Shown piece after piece: positions 1 through 4,850 of a stretch of DNA of 5,372 nucleotides. The DNA lies in NCBI GenBank assembly GCA_038255145.1, contig JBBSLP010000118.1, positions 1 through 5,372 of the forward strand. The letters run 5' to 3'. Numbering within the stretch: the first letter of the stretch is position 1; the number at the start of each line of letters is the position of its first letter. Source of the DNA: WHTX01 sp038255145 (GTDB lineage: Bacteria > Actinomycetota > Acidimicrobiia > Acidimicrobiales > CAIXPF01). The notes beneath the pieces were generated by a model. That model did not search any database and had not been told where the DNA came from. It saw only the letters and a list, made by a program, of their open reading frames with translations. The position numbers were made by a program, and so were the translations under genes.

Positions 1-701
1 CGGTGGAGGAGTCCCACCGGGTGGGCAAGAAGGTCGCCGCCCATGCCCACGGGGTGGAGGGCATCGCCCGGGCGGTCGAGGCCGGGGTCGACACCATCGA
101 GCACTGCTCGTTCGTCCTCCCCGACGGCCAGCGGGGCATCGACCACGACCTGGTGGCCCGCATCGCCGCCGCAGGCATCCACGTGTGCCCGACGATCAAC
201 CTGCGCCTGGCCGAGATGCTCGAGCTTCGGGGTCCCGACTACCAGCACGCGCTGATGCCCCTGGTCGAGGCGGGTGTGCCCATCATCGCGGGCACGGACG
301 CGGGGGTGAACTTCACCCCCCACCATGGCTACGTGGGTGGCTTGCAGGCCATGGCGCTGCTGGGCATGCCCATCGACGACGTGTTGCACGCGGCCACGGC
401 CCGGGCTGCCGACGGGTTGGGGATCGGGCATCTGACCGGACGGTTGGCCGCGGGCTTGGAGGCCGACCTCATCGCCGTGGGCGGGGATCCCCGATCCGAC
501 CTGGCCGCGCTGGGGGACCTGCGCCTGGTGGTGCAACGGGGGGTGCCCTTCGTGCCCGACGTGCTGCCCTCGCTCGAGCTCGACGCCGAGGCCCGCGCCA
601 CCCGCAACGCCCTGCTCGCCGCCGCCCTCGCCCAATCGGCGGGCGGGGCCGCCGCGCCTGTGGCCGGCCTGCCCGAGGCGGCGTGCCCCGCGGTCCACTG
701 A
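1..701 (+). CDS. Amidohydrolase, imidazolonepropionase-like (cd01299 type), 3' part
   Basis: The frame is open at the left edge (first complete codon at base 3) and stops with TGA at 699-701, so about 230 C-terminal residues are present of a protein that in this family is usually about 400 long; the true start lies outside the window. Metal-ligand motifs of the amidohydrolase TIM barrel are visible in order: HAHG (42-53), which gives the histidine after the fourth strand, EHCS near 99-110 with the next histidine, and GTDAG near 291-305 with the catalytic aspartate. The end is the usual region in which AATARAADGLGIG is followed by GLEADLIAVGGDP, forming the small beta-sandwich. These motifs match metal-dependent hydrolases related to imidazolonepropionase and prolidase-like peptidases; the substrate cannot be told. 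It is probably a cytoplasmic zinc hydrolase of a C-N bond. The C-terminal 60 residues are alanine- and proline-rich and poorly constrained. The regulator on the opposite strand runs into it. Confidence 0.88.
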   Translation, partial: VEESHRVGKKVAAHAHGVEGIARAVEAGVDTIEHCSFVLPDGQRGIDHDLVARIAAAGIHVCPTINLRLAEMLELRGPDYQHALMPLVEAGVPIIAGTDAGVNFTPHHGYVGGLQAMALLGMPIDDVLHAATARAADGLGIGHLTGRLAAGLEADLIAVGGDPRSDLAALGDLRLVVQRGVPFVPDVLPSLELDAEARATRNALLAAALAQSAGGAAAPVAGLPEAACPAVH

Positions 702-931
702 GCGTCGCCTAGGGGGTGGGAGCGCTTGTGCACGAACTGCTTGTCGATGACGAGCAGGCCCGCCCCTTCCAGCTTGGTGAGGTGGCTGGACAGGTTGCCC
801 TTGGTGAGACCGGTCACCTGCTGGAGGAAGGTGAAGTCCGCGCTCCGGACCGATGAGAGCACGGTCATGATGGCCAATCGGGCCGGCTCGTGGACCATGC
901 GGTCGAGGTCGAGGTCCTCAGGCAGGGCCAT
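329..931 (-). CDS. Winged-helix transcriptional regulator (PF13601-like), abnormal C-terminus
   Basis: Residues 1-70 from the ATG at 931 are a clear winged-helix DNA-binding domain of the small MarR/ArsR-like group: HEPARLAIMTVL (14-25), then FTFLQQVTGLTKGNLSSHL (33-51), which holds the recognition helix, then the start of the wing, LLVIDKQFVHKR (59-70). Family members continue with a pattern like K-x-P-x-T-x-x-x-L-T-x-x-G-R and end near residue 100. Here homology stops at about base 713, and the open frame continues for about 125 unrelated residues antisense to the amidohydrolase before stopping at 329. Changing frame by one base at 713-722 would give a stop at 709-711, which still lacks the usual tail. 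The gene is therefore either truncated or has gained a junk extension. The ATG at 931 overlaps the end of the upstream membrane-protein gene (stop at 918), which indicates translational coupling; a GTG at 940 is an alternative start. It probably regulates its own operon. DNA-binding identity is secure; whether the protein works is not. Confidence 0.72.
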   Translation of the reverse strand: MALPEDLDLDRMVHEPARLAIMTVLSSVRSADFTFLQQVTGLTKGNLSSHLTKLEGAGLLVIDKQFVHKRSHPLGDAQWTAGHAASGRPATGAAAPPADWARAAASRALRVARASASSSSEGSTSGTKGTPRCTTRRRSPSAARSDRGSPPTAMRSASKPAANRPVRCPIPNPSAARAVAACNTSSMGMPSSAMACKPPT

Positions 932-1043
932 CGACCTCACCGAGGATGTGCCTCGCGCTGCGCCTCGCCTGGCACATGGAGCGCACCAGGTCGAGGTGGT
1001 CGAAGAGCCCGACGCCGATGGTGGCCAGTCCCATGGGGATCAT
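918..1043 (-). CDS. Third transmembrane segment of the small membrane protein, or a separate 41-residue gene
   Basis: This frame reads MIPMGLATIGVGLFDHLDLV, then a basic, arginine-rich tail that ends in GEVDGPA and TGA at 918-920. It is one hydrophobic segment followed by a cytoplasmic-looking amphipathic tail. The hydrophobic stretch extends upstream of the ATG (LIV precedes it), which favours it being the C-terminal third of the preceding membrane protein after a one-base loss rather than a gene of its own. Against that, the ATG at 1043 overlaps the upstream TGA as ATGA, a normal coupling arrangement. Its own stop overlaps the regulator start (ATG at 931), so all three reading frames are packed without gaps on the minus strand. 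I favour the single-gene reading at about two to one. Confidence 0.45.
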   Translation of the reverse strand: MIPMGLATIGVGLFDHLDLVRSMCQARRSARHILGEVDGPA

Positions 1044-1279
1044 GACGATGAGGCGAAGGCGGTGCCGAACGTGCTGAAGGGGAGCTGGGCCTGGAAGTCG
1101 ACGGTGATGGTGATGCCCATGGCCACCGCCGAGAGCACGGAGAGCGCACCGACCTGCACCTTGACCCCGGTGGTGGGTTCGACCCGGCCCGAGGTGGCCA
1201 GGTAGTGGTGGTTGACGACGAGGTACCCGACTCCGGCGATGGCCACGGCGACGAGGAACAAGCCGGCGTTGCCGCTCAC
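1040..1279 (-). CDS. Small membrane protein, N-terminal part (frame-broken or first of a pair)
   Basis: I do not recognise the family. The 79-residue product starts at a GTG with a GGAG ribosome-binding site (1288-1291) eight bases upstream. It has a first membrane helix at about residues 6-22, a short polar loop holding HHY, and a second helix at about 43-60. The frame ends in Ser-Ser-Ser-stop just where a third helix would be expected. The next frame supplies that helix immediately (LIVMIPMGLATIGVGLF), so restoring one base in the GG run at 1052-1053 (CC on the coding strand) gives a continuous three-helix protein of about 120 residues ending at 918. Alternatively the TGA at 1040-1042 overlaps an ATG (1041-1043) in the classical ATGA arrangement, which would make two coupled genes. 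It is the first gene of an operon with the winged-helix regulator. Role unknown; inner-membrane location is inferred from hydrophobicity. Confidence 0.6.
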   Translation of the reverse strand: MSGNAGLFLVAVAIAGVGYLVVNHHYLATSGRVEPTTGVKVQVGALSVLSAVAMGITITVDFQAQLPFSTFGTAFASSS

Positions 1280-1303
1280 CGGTTCGTCTCCGATGGGGGG
1301 CAG

Positions 1304-1334
1304 ACCGTACCCTGCGGGCCGCAGTCATGGTCAA
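1304..1334 (-). promoter_or_regulatory. Possible promoter of the membrane-protein/regulator operon
   Basis: On the minus strand TTGACC (1334-1329) lies 19 bases upstream of TACGGT (1309-1304), which fits the loose actinobacterial TAnnnT -10. A transcript starting near 1297 would have a very short leader containing the GGAG at 1291-1288. The spacer is longer than the ideal 17-18, so this is a weak call. Confidence 0.3.
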
Positions 1335-1341
1335 CCGGTTG
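1332..1341. promoter_or_regulatory. Perfect palindrome CAACCGGTTG, candidate operator
   Basis: A perfect 10-base palindrome overlaps the putative -35 hexamer (1329-1334) of the minus-strand operon that encodes the winged-helix regulator. A partial relative of the site, TGGTCAAC, occurs both here (1328-1335) and again at 1394-1401, 66 bases away in the same orientation. Winged-helix regulators of this kind bind short palindromes as dimers, so autoregulation is a reasonable inference, not something the sequence proves. Confidence 0.3.
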
Positions 1342-1468
1342 GCATCGCAAACCGTCAGAGAGCCACTACTTGCGCTCATGCCCGCGCACTTCGTGGTCAA
1401 CTTGGCTAGCTGTGGGTTAGGCGGTTGGCCCCTGATGTTGCGGCACGGAGACAGCGCCGGTGCTCTCG

Positions 1469-1493
1469 GTTCGAGGCACAGGTGCCCGGGTAT
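1469..1493 (+). promoter_or_regulatory. SigF/SigB-type promoter ahead of the 51-residue membrane protein
   Basis: GTTC (1469-1472), 15 bases, then GGGTAT (1488-1493) closely matches the actinobacterial SigF/SigB-type pattern GTTT-N14-16-GGGTAT, with one mismatch in the -35. The predicted start near 1500 gives a leader of about 25 bases carrying a purine-rich ribosome-binding site at 1513-1520. This would place the small membrane protein under a stress or developmental sigma factor. Confidence 0.5.
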
Positions 1494-1524
1494 CCCATGT
1501 TCCAGATCGAACAAAGGGGATGCC

Positions 1525-1680
1525 GTGGGAGTCGTGATCGTGTTGCTCGTGCTCGCGGTGCTGCTCGGCGGCGTGGGCCTGGCCGTCGCTGCGGTGAAGT
1601 GGCTGCTCATCCTGGCCGTCGTGCTCCTCATCGCCGCCGTGGTGATGGGGGTCCTCGGCCGAGGGCGGGCGCGTGCCTGA
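1525..1680 (+). CDS. Small hydrophobic two-helix membrane protein, 51 residues
   Basis: The chosen start is the GTG at 1525, four bases after the purine-rich AAAGGGGA (1513-1520). The frame is open further upstream, but the residues there are neither hydrophobic nor preceded by a ribosome-binding site. The protein is almost entirely membrane: helix one at about residues 2-22 and helix two at about 27-44, joined by the short AVKW turn, with a basic tail GRGRARA that should sit in the cytoplasm. Short hydrophobic proteins with this hairpin shape are widespread and mostly unnamed in actinobacteria; no function is established for this one. It is a single-gene transcription unit, with a SigF-like promoter upstream and a strong terminator 43 bases after the stop. 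Coding status rests on the clear hydrophobic pattern together with these flanking signals. Confidence 0.68.
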   Translation: MGVVIVLLVLAVLLGGVGLAVAAVKWLLILAVVLLIAAVVMGVLGRGRARA

Positions 1681-1722
1681 CACCGGCCATTGATGGGCTG
1701 ACAGCAGCCTCCCAGGCGCGAA

Positions 1723-1755
1723 AGAGGAGCGGGTCCCGATGGGGCCCGCTCCTCT
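1723..1755. terminator. Bidirectional terminator hairpin, 15-bp stem
   Basis: AGAGGAGCGGGTCCC (1723-1737) pairs with GGGGCCCGCTCCTCT (1741-1755) over 15 base pairs including one G-T wobble, with a three-base loop. The flanks give CTTCG on the plus strand and a short T run (from AAA at 1721-1723) on the minus strand. It sits between two convergent genes (stops at 1680 and 1804), so it can end both. A second, weaker hairpin, CCACCC/GGGTGG (1772-1777 with 1783-1788), lies nearer the minus-strand gene. Confidence 0.75.
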
Positions 1756-1803
1756 CTTCGTCCTAGGTGGTCCACCCCTTCTGGGTGGTCGCGCCCAACT
1801 GCG

Positions 1804-2592
1804 TCAGCTGGCGGCCGCGGCGGCGCCGAACTCGTCGACGAGGTGGTCGAGCGCGGCCTGGGAGGTCAGCTCGGGCGACTCGACGGAGCCCTCGGGCGGG
1901 GCCAGGGACTCGGGCGGGCTGGACGGGCCGGACGACGGGGTCAGCATGTCGAGGCGGTTGACGCCGAGGCCGTGGCAACTGACCCGGAAGTCGGACATGA
2001 AGCCGTAGTCGAGGACCTGGGACACGTTGGTGGCCGCGGGCACCCGGCAGTACTTGCGATCGACGCCGAAGTAGGCGATGTCGGTGGGACCGGCGACCCG
2101 GGCTACGTAGACGACCCAGCGGCCCCCCTGGGGGAACTCGGCGTCGGGTGGGGAGTGGTCGATGGCCTGCACGTCGACCCGGGGACCGTAGAAGCTGAAG
2201 CCACCGTCGATCCGGTACTGGGCGGGGATGGCACCGATGGGGCAGCCGCGGTAGAGACGTCCGTCGGGGGTCAGCTGGTACCAGCGCAGCCACAGGTTGA
2301 AGACGTTGATGAAGCCTTCGGTCTGGGTGTGGTAGGCGAAACCGAGGTGGTCGATGTGGCCGGCGTAGTCCGGTTCGAGGTTGAGGTCGGTCTCGGGCGC
2401 CGAAGCCGAGTTGTTGCGACCGGCGTGCGGTACCTGGGTCCCCTGCCAGCAGGCGGAGGTCGGCGGTGCCTGCACCGCTTGGGGCGGCAGGGCGTCGAGG
2501 TGGTCGGCCCCGCTGACGGCTCCGGTGGCGGCCAGCATGCCCAACAGCACCGCCACCGTTGCGGCGACGAGTGCTCGTCTGCGCCTCTTCAT
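1804..2592 (-). CDS. Exported protein of unknown function with four cysteines
   Basis: The 262-residue product begins at an ATG with GGGAGGG (2602-2608) nine bases upstream. Residues 1-29 are a typical Sec signal peptide: MKRRRR, a hydrophobic core ALVAATVAVLLGMLAATGAV, then SGA with probable cleavage near residue 29. The mature part has exactly four cysteines (48, 117, 182, 206), enough for two disulfides, and many aromatic residues (for example FNLWLRWYQL at 98-107, FSFYGPRVD at 132-140, RWVVYVARV at 158-166), which suggests a beta-rich extracellular fold. Residues 218-240 are a Pro/Ser-rich linker, followed by a short helix LTSQAALDHLVDEFGAAAAA. I do not recognise a family and see no lipobox, sortase signal or catalytic motif. 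It is alone on its strand between a terminator and a 324-base intergenic stretch. Base use matches its neighbours. Confidence 0.82.
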   Translation of the reverse strand: MKRRRRALVAATVAVLLGMLAATGAVSGADHLDALPPQAVQAPPTSACWQGTQVPHAGRNNSASAPETDLNLEPDYAGHIDHLGFAYHTQTEGFINVFNLWLRWYQLTPDGRLYRGCPIGAIPAQYRIDGGFSFYGPRVDVQAIDHSPPDAEFPQGGRWVVYVARVAGPTDIAYFGVDRKYCRVPAATNVSQVLDYGFMSDFRVSCHGLGVNRLDMLTPSSGPSSPPESLAPPEGSVESPELTSQAALDHLVDEFGAAAAAS

Positions 2593-2916
2593 GGTCCTGG
2601 ACCCTCCCGTTCAGTCGACTGTTCGTCCGCGGCGTCGGGCCTTGCGTCCGCCGGGCCCGGGCATCGGACATCACCGGGTCCCGCGTAACCCGATCGCTAC
2701 ATAAGGCCAGCTTCACGCACCCGGAGACAAGGCATCGTCCCTGCTAACACCGTCGAACGGTGATCCTTTCGACCCGCTGGGCGAATCTCGGGGGCGCTCG
2801 CTTGACGAGCCGTGCGGAGGGCGTGCGATCGCCAATCACTTTGCGTATTCTCACGACCACTTCACGTCAATATCGTCGCCCGAGAGGCGGCGTGGGCGAC
2901 GGCCCTGTTCGGTGCG
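2593..2916. other. Intergenic region upstream of the exported-protein gene
   Basis: No convincing gene lies here; the frames that cross it are short shadows. It must hold the promoter of the exported protein (minus strand). The only -35-like element I see is TTGACG at 2870-2865 with TACGCA 17 bases on, which is weak. A compact inverted repeat at 2748-2762 is listed separately. The part around 2820-2880 is noticeably richer in A and T than its surroundings, as expected of a regulatory region. Confidence 0.4.
2748..2762. repeat. Inverted repeat CACCGT-CGA-ACGGTG
   Basis: A perfect six-base-pair inverted repeat with a three-base centre sits about 155 bases upstream of the exported-protein start. 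No T tract follows on either strand, so an operator is more likely than a terminator, though chance occurrence is possible in GC-rich DNA. Confidence 0.3.
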
Positions 2917-3431
2917 TCAGCCCTCGGCTGGGTCGCGCTGCGGGGTGCGTCCGGTGATGGCCACGATCCGGCCGATGAGGACGGCGTCGGGGGCGACGTC
3001 CACCGGCGGACCCCACAGCCCGGGGACGGGGGCGTTGGGGACGAATCGGCCACGTGGTCGAGGCGGGCCTGCAGTGTGGGATCGTCCAGCTCGACGGGCT
3101 GGCCGGTGGCGACGGCGAGGTCCCAGCCGTGCACGACCAGTTCGGTGAGGGCGATCCTGCCCCACATCTCGTTGGACAGGTCCGACCCCGGCACGTTGCC
3201 GGCGCCGCGCCACACCGAAGTGTCGTCCCAGGCCTCACCGAGCGCCCGGACGTGCCCGCTGACGTGATCCCGCCAGCCCGGATCGCGGTGGGCGGCATGA
3301 AGCGCGGTATCGATGACGTCCAGCCCGTCGGCGTCCCGCCGAGCCAGGGGGGTCGCTCCCCGCGCCACCTGGTCGACGTGGTCGACGAGATCGCCGACCG
3401 TGTACTCGCTACACGGGGTGGACGTCATCAT
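2917..3431 (-). pseudogene. DinB-like / mycothiol-dependent isomerase-family protein (TIGR03086-like), N-terminally short and frame-broken
   Basis: From the ATG at 3431 the product has the family's signature TPCSEYTVGDLVDHV (residues 5-19) and TELVVHGWDLAVATGQ (96-111). The metal ligands of the mycothiol-dependent maleylpyruvate isomerase fold are all present: His18, Glu97 and His101. After Asp129 the frame leaves the family pattern and would run to 2862. One base restored at the AA pair 3044-3045 switches to the frame that ends at 2917 and gives the expected tail (FVPNAPVPGLWGPPVD, then LIGRIVAITGRTP). Relatives have about 25-35 more residues before TPC, forming the first helix of the four-helix bundle; the open frame upstream does not encode that helix and there is no good ribosome-binding site. 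Members act on mycothiol or related thiols, or have unknown roles. It is divergent from the ridA remnant. Family is secure; function is doubtful because two defects are present. Confidence 0.72.
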
Positions 3432-3445
3432 CTGCGGATGATCAC
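3424..3445. repeat. Imperfect inverted repeat over the DinB-like gene start
   Basis: ATCATC (3427-3432) and GATGAT (3437-3442) flank TGCG, and the outer pairs GT/AC extend it with one mismatch. It covers the apparent start codon of the minus-strand gene, where a regulator or an mRNA hairpin could block translation. Evidence is limited to the symmetry. Confidence 0.25.
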
Positions 3446-3530
3446 GGCCGCCGGGCCCGGGAGTCATCGCTCGCGACGCGCTGGGTCGGATCTCGCCGCC
3501 CCGACGAGGCTTCTGGTAAGAGCAGGGGAA

Positions 3531-3884
3531 ATGGCTGACGTCGAAGCACGACTGGCGTCGTTTTCGGCAAGGTGCCGACACAGGTGGGACTCGAGGATGC
3601 CGAGACCTCGGCGCGCTTGGCGTCGTTGGCCATCCTCGCCAGCCTCCAACGCCACCTCGGCGACCTGGACCGGATATCGGCGTGGCTGATGATCAGCGGG
3701 TTCATCAACGCCGAGCCCGGCTACCCGCAGACGACTGCGATGCTGAACCCGCTCTCCGAACTGCTCATGAGCCCGTACGGGACCGAGTCAGGCCAGCACG
3801 CCCGCACGGCGGTCGGGTGTCGCCGCCCTGCCCCTCGACCTCCCCGTGGTGATCGCCGCCGAAGTGGAGATCGACAGCGACTGA
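3531..3884 (+). pseudogene. RidA/YjgF family remnant (internal deletion plus frame break)
   Basis: RidA proteins deaminate reactive enamine/imine intermediates. The ATG at 3531 follows AGGGG and encodes MADVEARLASF, a normal start for the longer, roughly 155-residue RidA relatives. About 45 residues that should follow (the segment ending in V-S-G-x-x-P) are missing. Homology resumes in a different frame at about 3565 with GKVPTQVGLEDAETSARLA, then ILASLQRHLGDLDRISAW and GFINAEPGY. It continues to HARTAVG at about 3817, where one extra base (T at 3818) shifts the frame. The expected end, VAALPLDLPVVIAAEVEIDSD, then reads to TGA at 3882-3884. The conserved arginine of the family's active site (in HAR-x-AVG) is kept. 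Two lesions, one of them large, make this a decayed gene or an assembly junction. An unshifted frame would run 3572-3913. It is divergent from the DinB-like gene and is the last host gene before the integration boundary. Confidence 0.75.
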
Positions 3885-4005
3885 CCGGGGGCGCCGCCGC
3901 TGAAGGCCGATGACCTGATGATGCCGCGGGATGTTCGCAGGATCAATGACCGAGCGAGCCTTCCGCCAAGGGTCCCGCAGGGGCACTGAGCAAGAAGAAC
4001 GTAAT

Positions 4006-4052
4006 AGCGGGTGACGGGAATCGAACCCGCATGGCCAGTTGGAAGGCTGGAG
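4006..4052 (-). other. 3' half of tRNA-Gly(TCC), likely integration attachment site
   Basis: On the minus strand the sequence matches a bacterial tRNA-Gly(TCC) from the anticodon arm to the discriminator base. The anticodon TCC is at 4043-4041 inside CTTCCAA, the T arm GCGGG-TTCGATT-CCCGT at 4030-4014, and the acceptor strand CACCCGC at 4013-4007. The 5' half is absent: bases 4053-4085 show neither the matching acceptor GCGGGTG nor a D arm. The anticodon stem also lacks one base compared with the usual GCTGG, leaving an eight-base loop. Such 3' tRNA pieces beside a tyrosine recombinase gene are typical duplicated att sites. The missing 5' side faces the integrase, so the element lies to the right and host DNA to the left; the intact tRNA gene should be at the element's far end. 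Confidence 0.8.
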
Positions 4053-4054
4053 AA

Positions 4055-4129
4055 GCCATCCGAATAAGTCCAGCTAGATGGCAGTTTCGGTGCCCGGCTG
4101 GGTTCGTTTGCGCGATGGTTACGCGATGG
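4055..4129. repeat. Small repeats between att site and integrase stop
   Basis: GCCATC (4055-4060) and GATGGC (4077-4082) form an inverted repeat with a 16-base loop. CGCGATGG occurs twice as a direct repeat (4111-4118 and 4122-4129), the second copy inside the end of the integrase gene. Short repeats near att are often arm-type integrase or excisionase sites; no more than the positions supports that here. Confidence 0.25.
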
Positions 4130-4850
4130 ACCCCTTGGACATGACCTCGCCCAACAGGTCGGCCAGGGCCCGGTCCCGGGACTGCGCGGCGTGCTGGTAT
4201 CGGTGGGCAGCGGCGGGGGAGGCGTGGCCCAACCGGGACTGGATCTCCCGAGCCGTGGCGCCGAGCTGAGCGGCCATCGTCCCGCTGGCGTGTCGGAGGT
4301 CGTGGAAGTGCGTGCCGGGTAGGCCGGCGTCCGGGCAGGCCCGCTGCCACATGGTGGGAAAGTTCGACCGGCGGGGCATCCCACCGAGGGGGCCGACGAA
4401 GACGTAGCCGCCGGGCCCCGGCTCCCCGAGCTCGGCCAGGTGCGCCTCGAGCACCTCGGCCAGCGCCTTCGGGATGGTCACCGTCCGCTTGCCCGCCCTG
4501 GTCTTCGGGGCCTTGGCCACAAGGCGCCCGTCGTCCAGCTCGGCGATGGGCTTGTCGACGGTGAGCTCACCCTTCAGCAGGTTGATGTCCCGGCGCCGCA
4601 GCCCGACCAGCTCCCCGTGGCGGAGCCCGCAGCAGGCGGCCGTCAGCCCCATGGCCTGCCACCGCTCGGGCATGCAGTCGATGAGCAACTGGATCTGGTC
4701 CGGCTCCAACAGGGGACGTTCGTCGCTGTGCTCAACCCCGGCCCCAGTGATGGTGCACGGGTTCATGCGAATGATCTCGTCTTTGGCCGCCTGGCCGAGC
4801 ACGGCGGACAGCAGGCGGTAGCTCTTGGCGGGGACCAGGCCGGGCGACCC
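4119..4850 (-). CDS. int: Tyrosine recombinase/integrase, catalytic part (frame-broken from its N-terminus)
   Basis: This frame, open from within the N-terminal fragment to TAA at 4119-4121, holds the end of the core-binding domain (KSYRLLSAVLGQAA, IIRMNPC) and a complete phage_integrase catalytic domain. If the two parts are joined, the key residues are Arg209 in CGLRHGEL (codon 4622-4620), Lys248 in KAPKTRAGKR, His315 and Arg318 in HFHDLRHASG, His341 in LGHAS and the nucleophile Tyr350 in HRYQHA (codon 4199-4197). All are present, so the protein would be active if made as one chain of about 375 residues. The break lies at the CCC run 4848-4850; one restored base gives KES followed by GSPGLVPAKSYR. 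The gene ends 66 bases from the tRNA-Gly remnant, the usual int-att layout of actinobacterial prophages and pSAM2-like integrative elements. It catalyses site-specific integration and excision at att. Confidence 0.85.
   Translation of the reverse strand, partial: GSPGLVPAKSYRLLSAVLGQAAKDEIIRMNPCTITGAGVEHSDERPLLEPDQIQLLIDCMPERWQAMGLTAACCGLRHGELVGLRRRDINLLKGELTVDKPIAELDDGRLVAKAPKTRAGKRTVTIPKALAEVLEAHLAELGEPGPGGYVFVGPLGGMPRRSNFPTMWQRACPDAGLPGTHFHDLRHASGTMAAQLGATAREIQSRLGHASPAAAHRYQHAAQSRDRALADLLGEVMSKGSIA

Noticed and set aside
1040..1060. Programmed -1 ribosomal frameshift in the membrane protein
   Set aside because: No X-XXY-YYZ slippery heptamer is present at the switch point; a simple base loss or a coupled restart explains it better.
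918..1775. Long minus-strand open frame of 285 codons
   Set aside because: It is low-complexity and arginine/proline-rich, and it crosses the divergent control region, the small plus-strand gene and the terminator. Only its last 41 codons carry a credible protein pattern.
1843..2688. Plus-strand open frame of 281 codons
   Set aside because: It lies antisense to the exported-protein gene; its Gly/Val/Asp/Glu-rich composition is the usual shadow of GC-rich coding DNA.
1763..2716. Minus-strand open frame of 317 codons
   Set aside because: It is the out-of-frame shadow of the exported-protein gene, rich in Arg and Pro and without a signal peptide or family pattern.
3054..3689. Plus-strand open frame of 211 codons
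   Set aside because: It is mostly antisense to the DinB-like gene. Only the stretch from the ATG at 3531 matches a family (RidA start), and it then loses frame.
4006..4085. Complete tRNA gene
   Set aside because: The 5' acceptor strand and D arm are absent and the anticodon stem lacks a base; only the 3' half is present.
3943..4350. Minus-strand frame containing MRVRFPSPA
   Set aside because: This peptide is a well-known spurious translation of tRNA 3' ends, and the rest is out of frame with the integrase.
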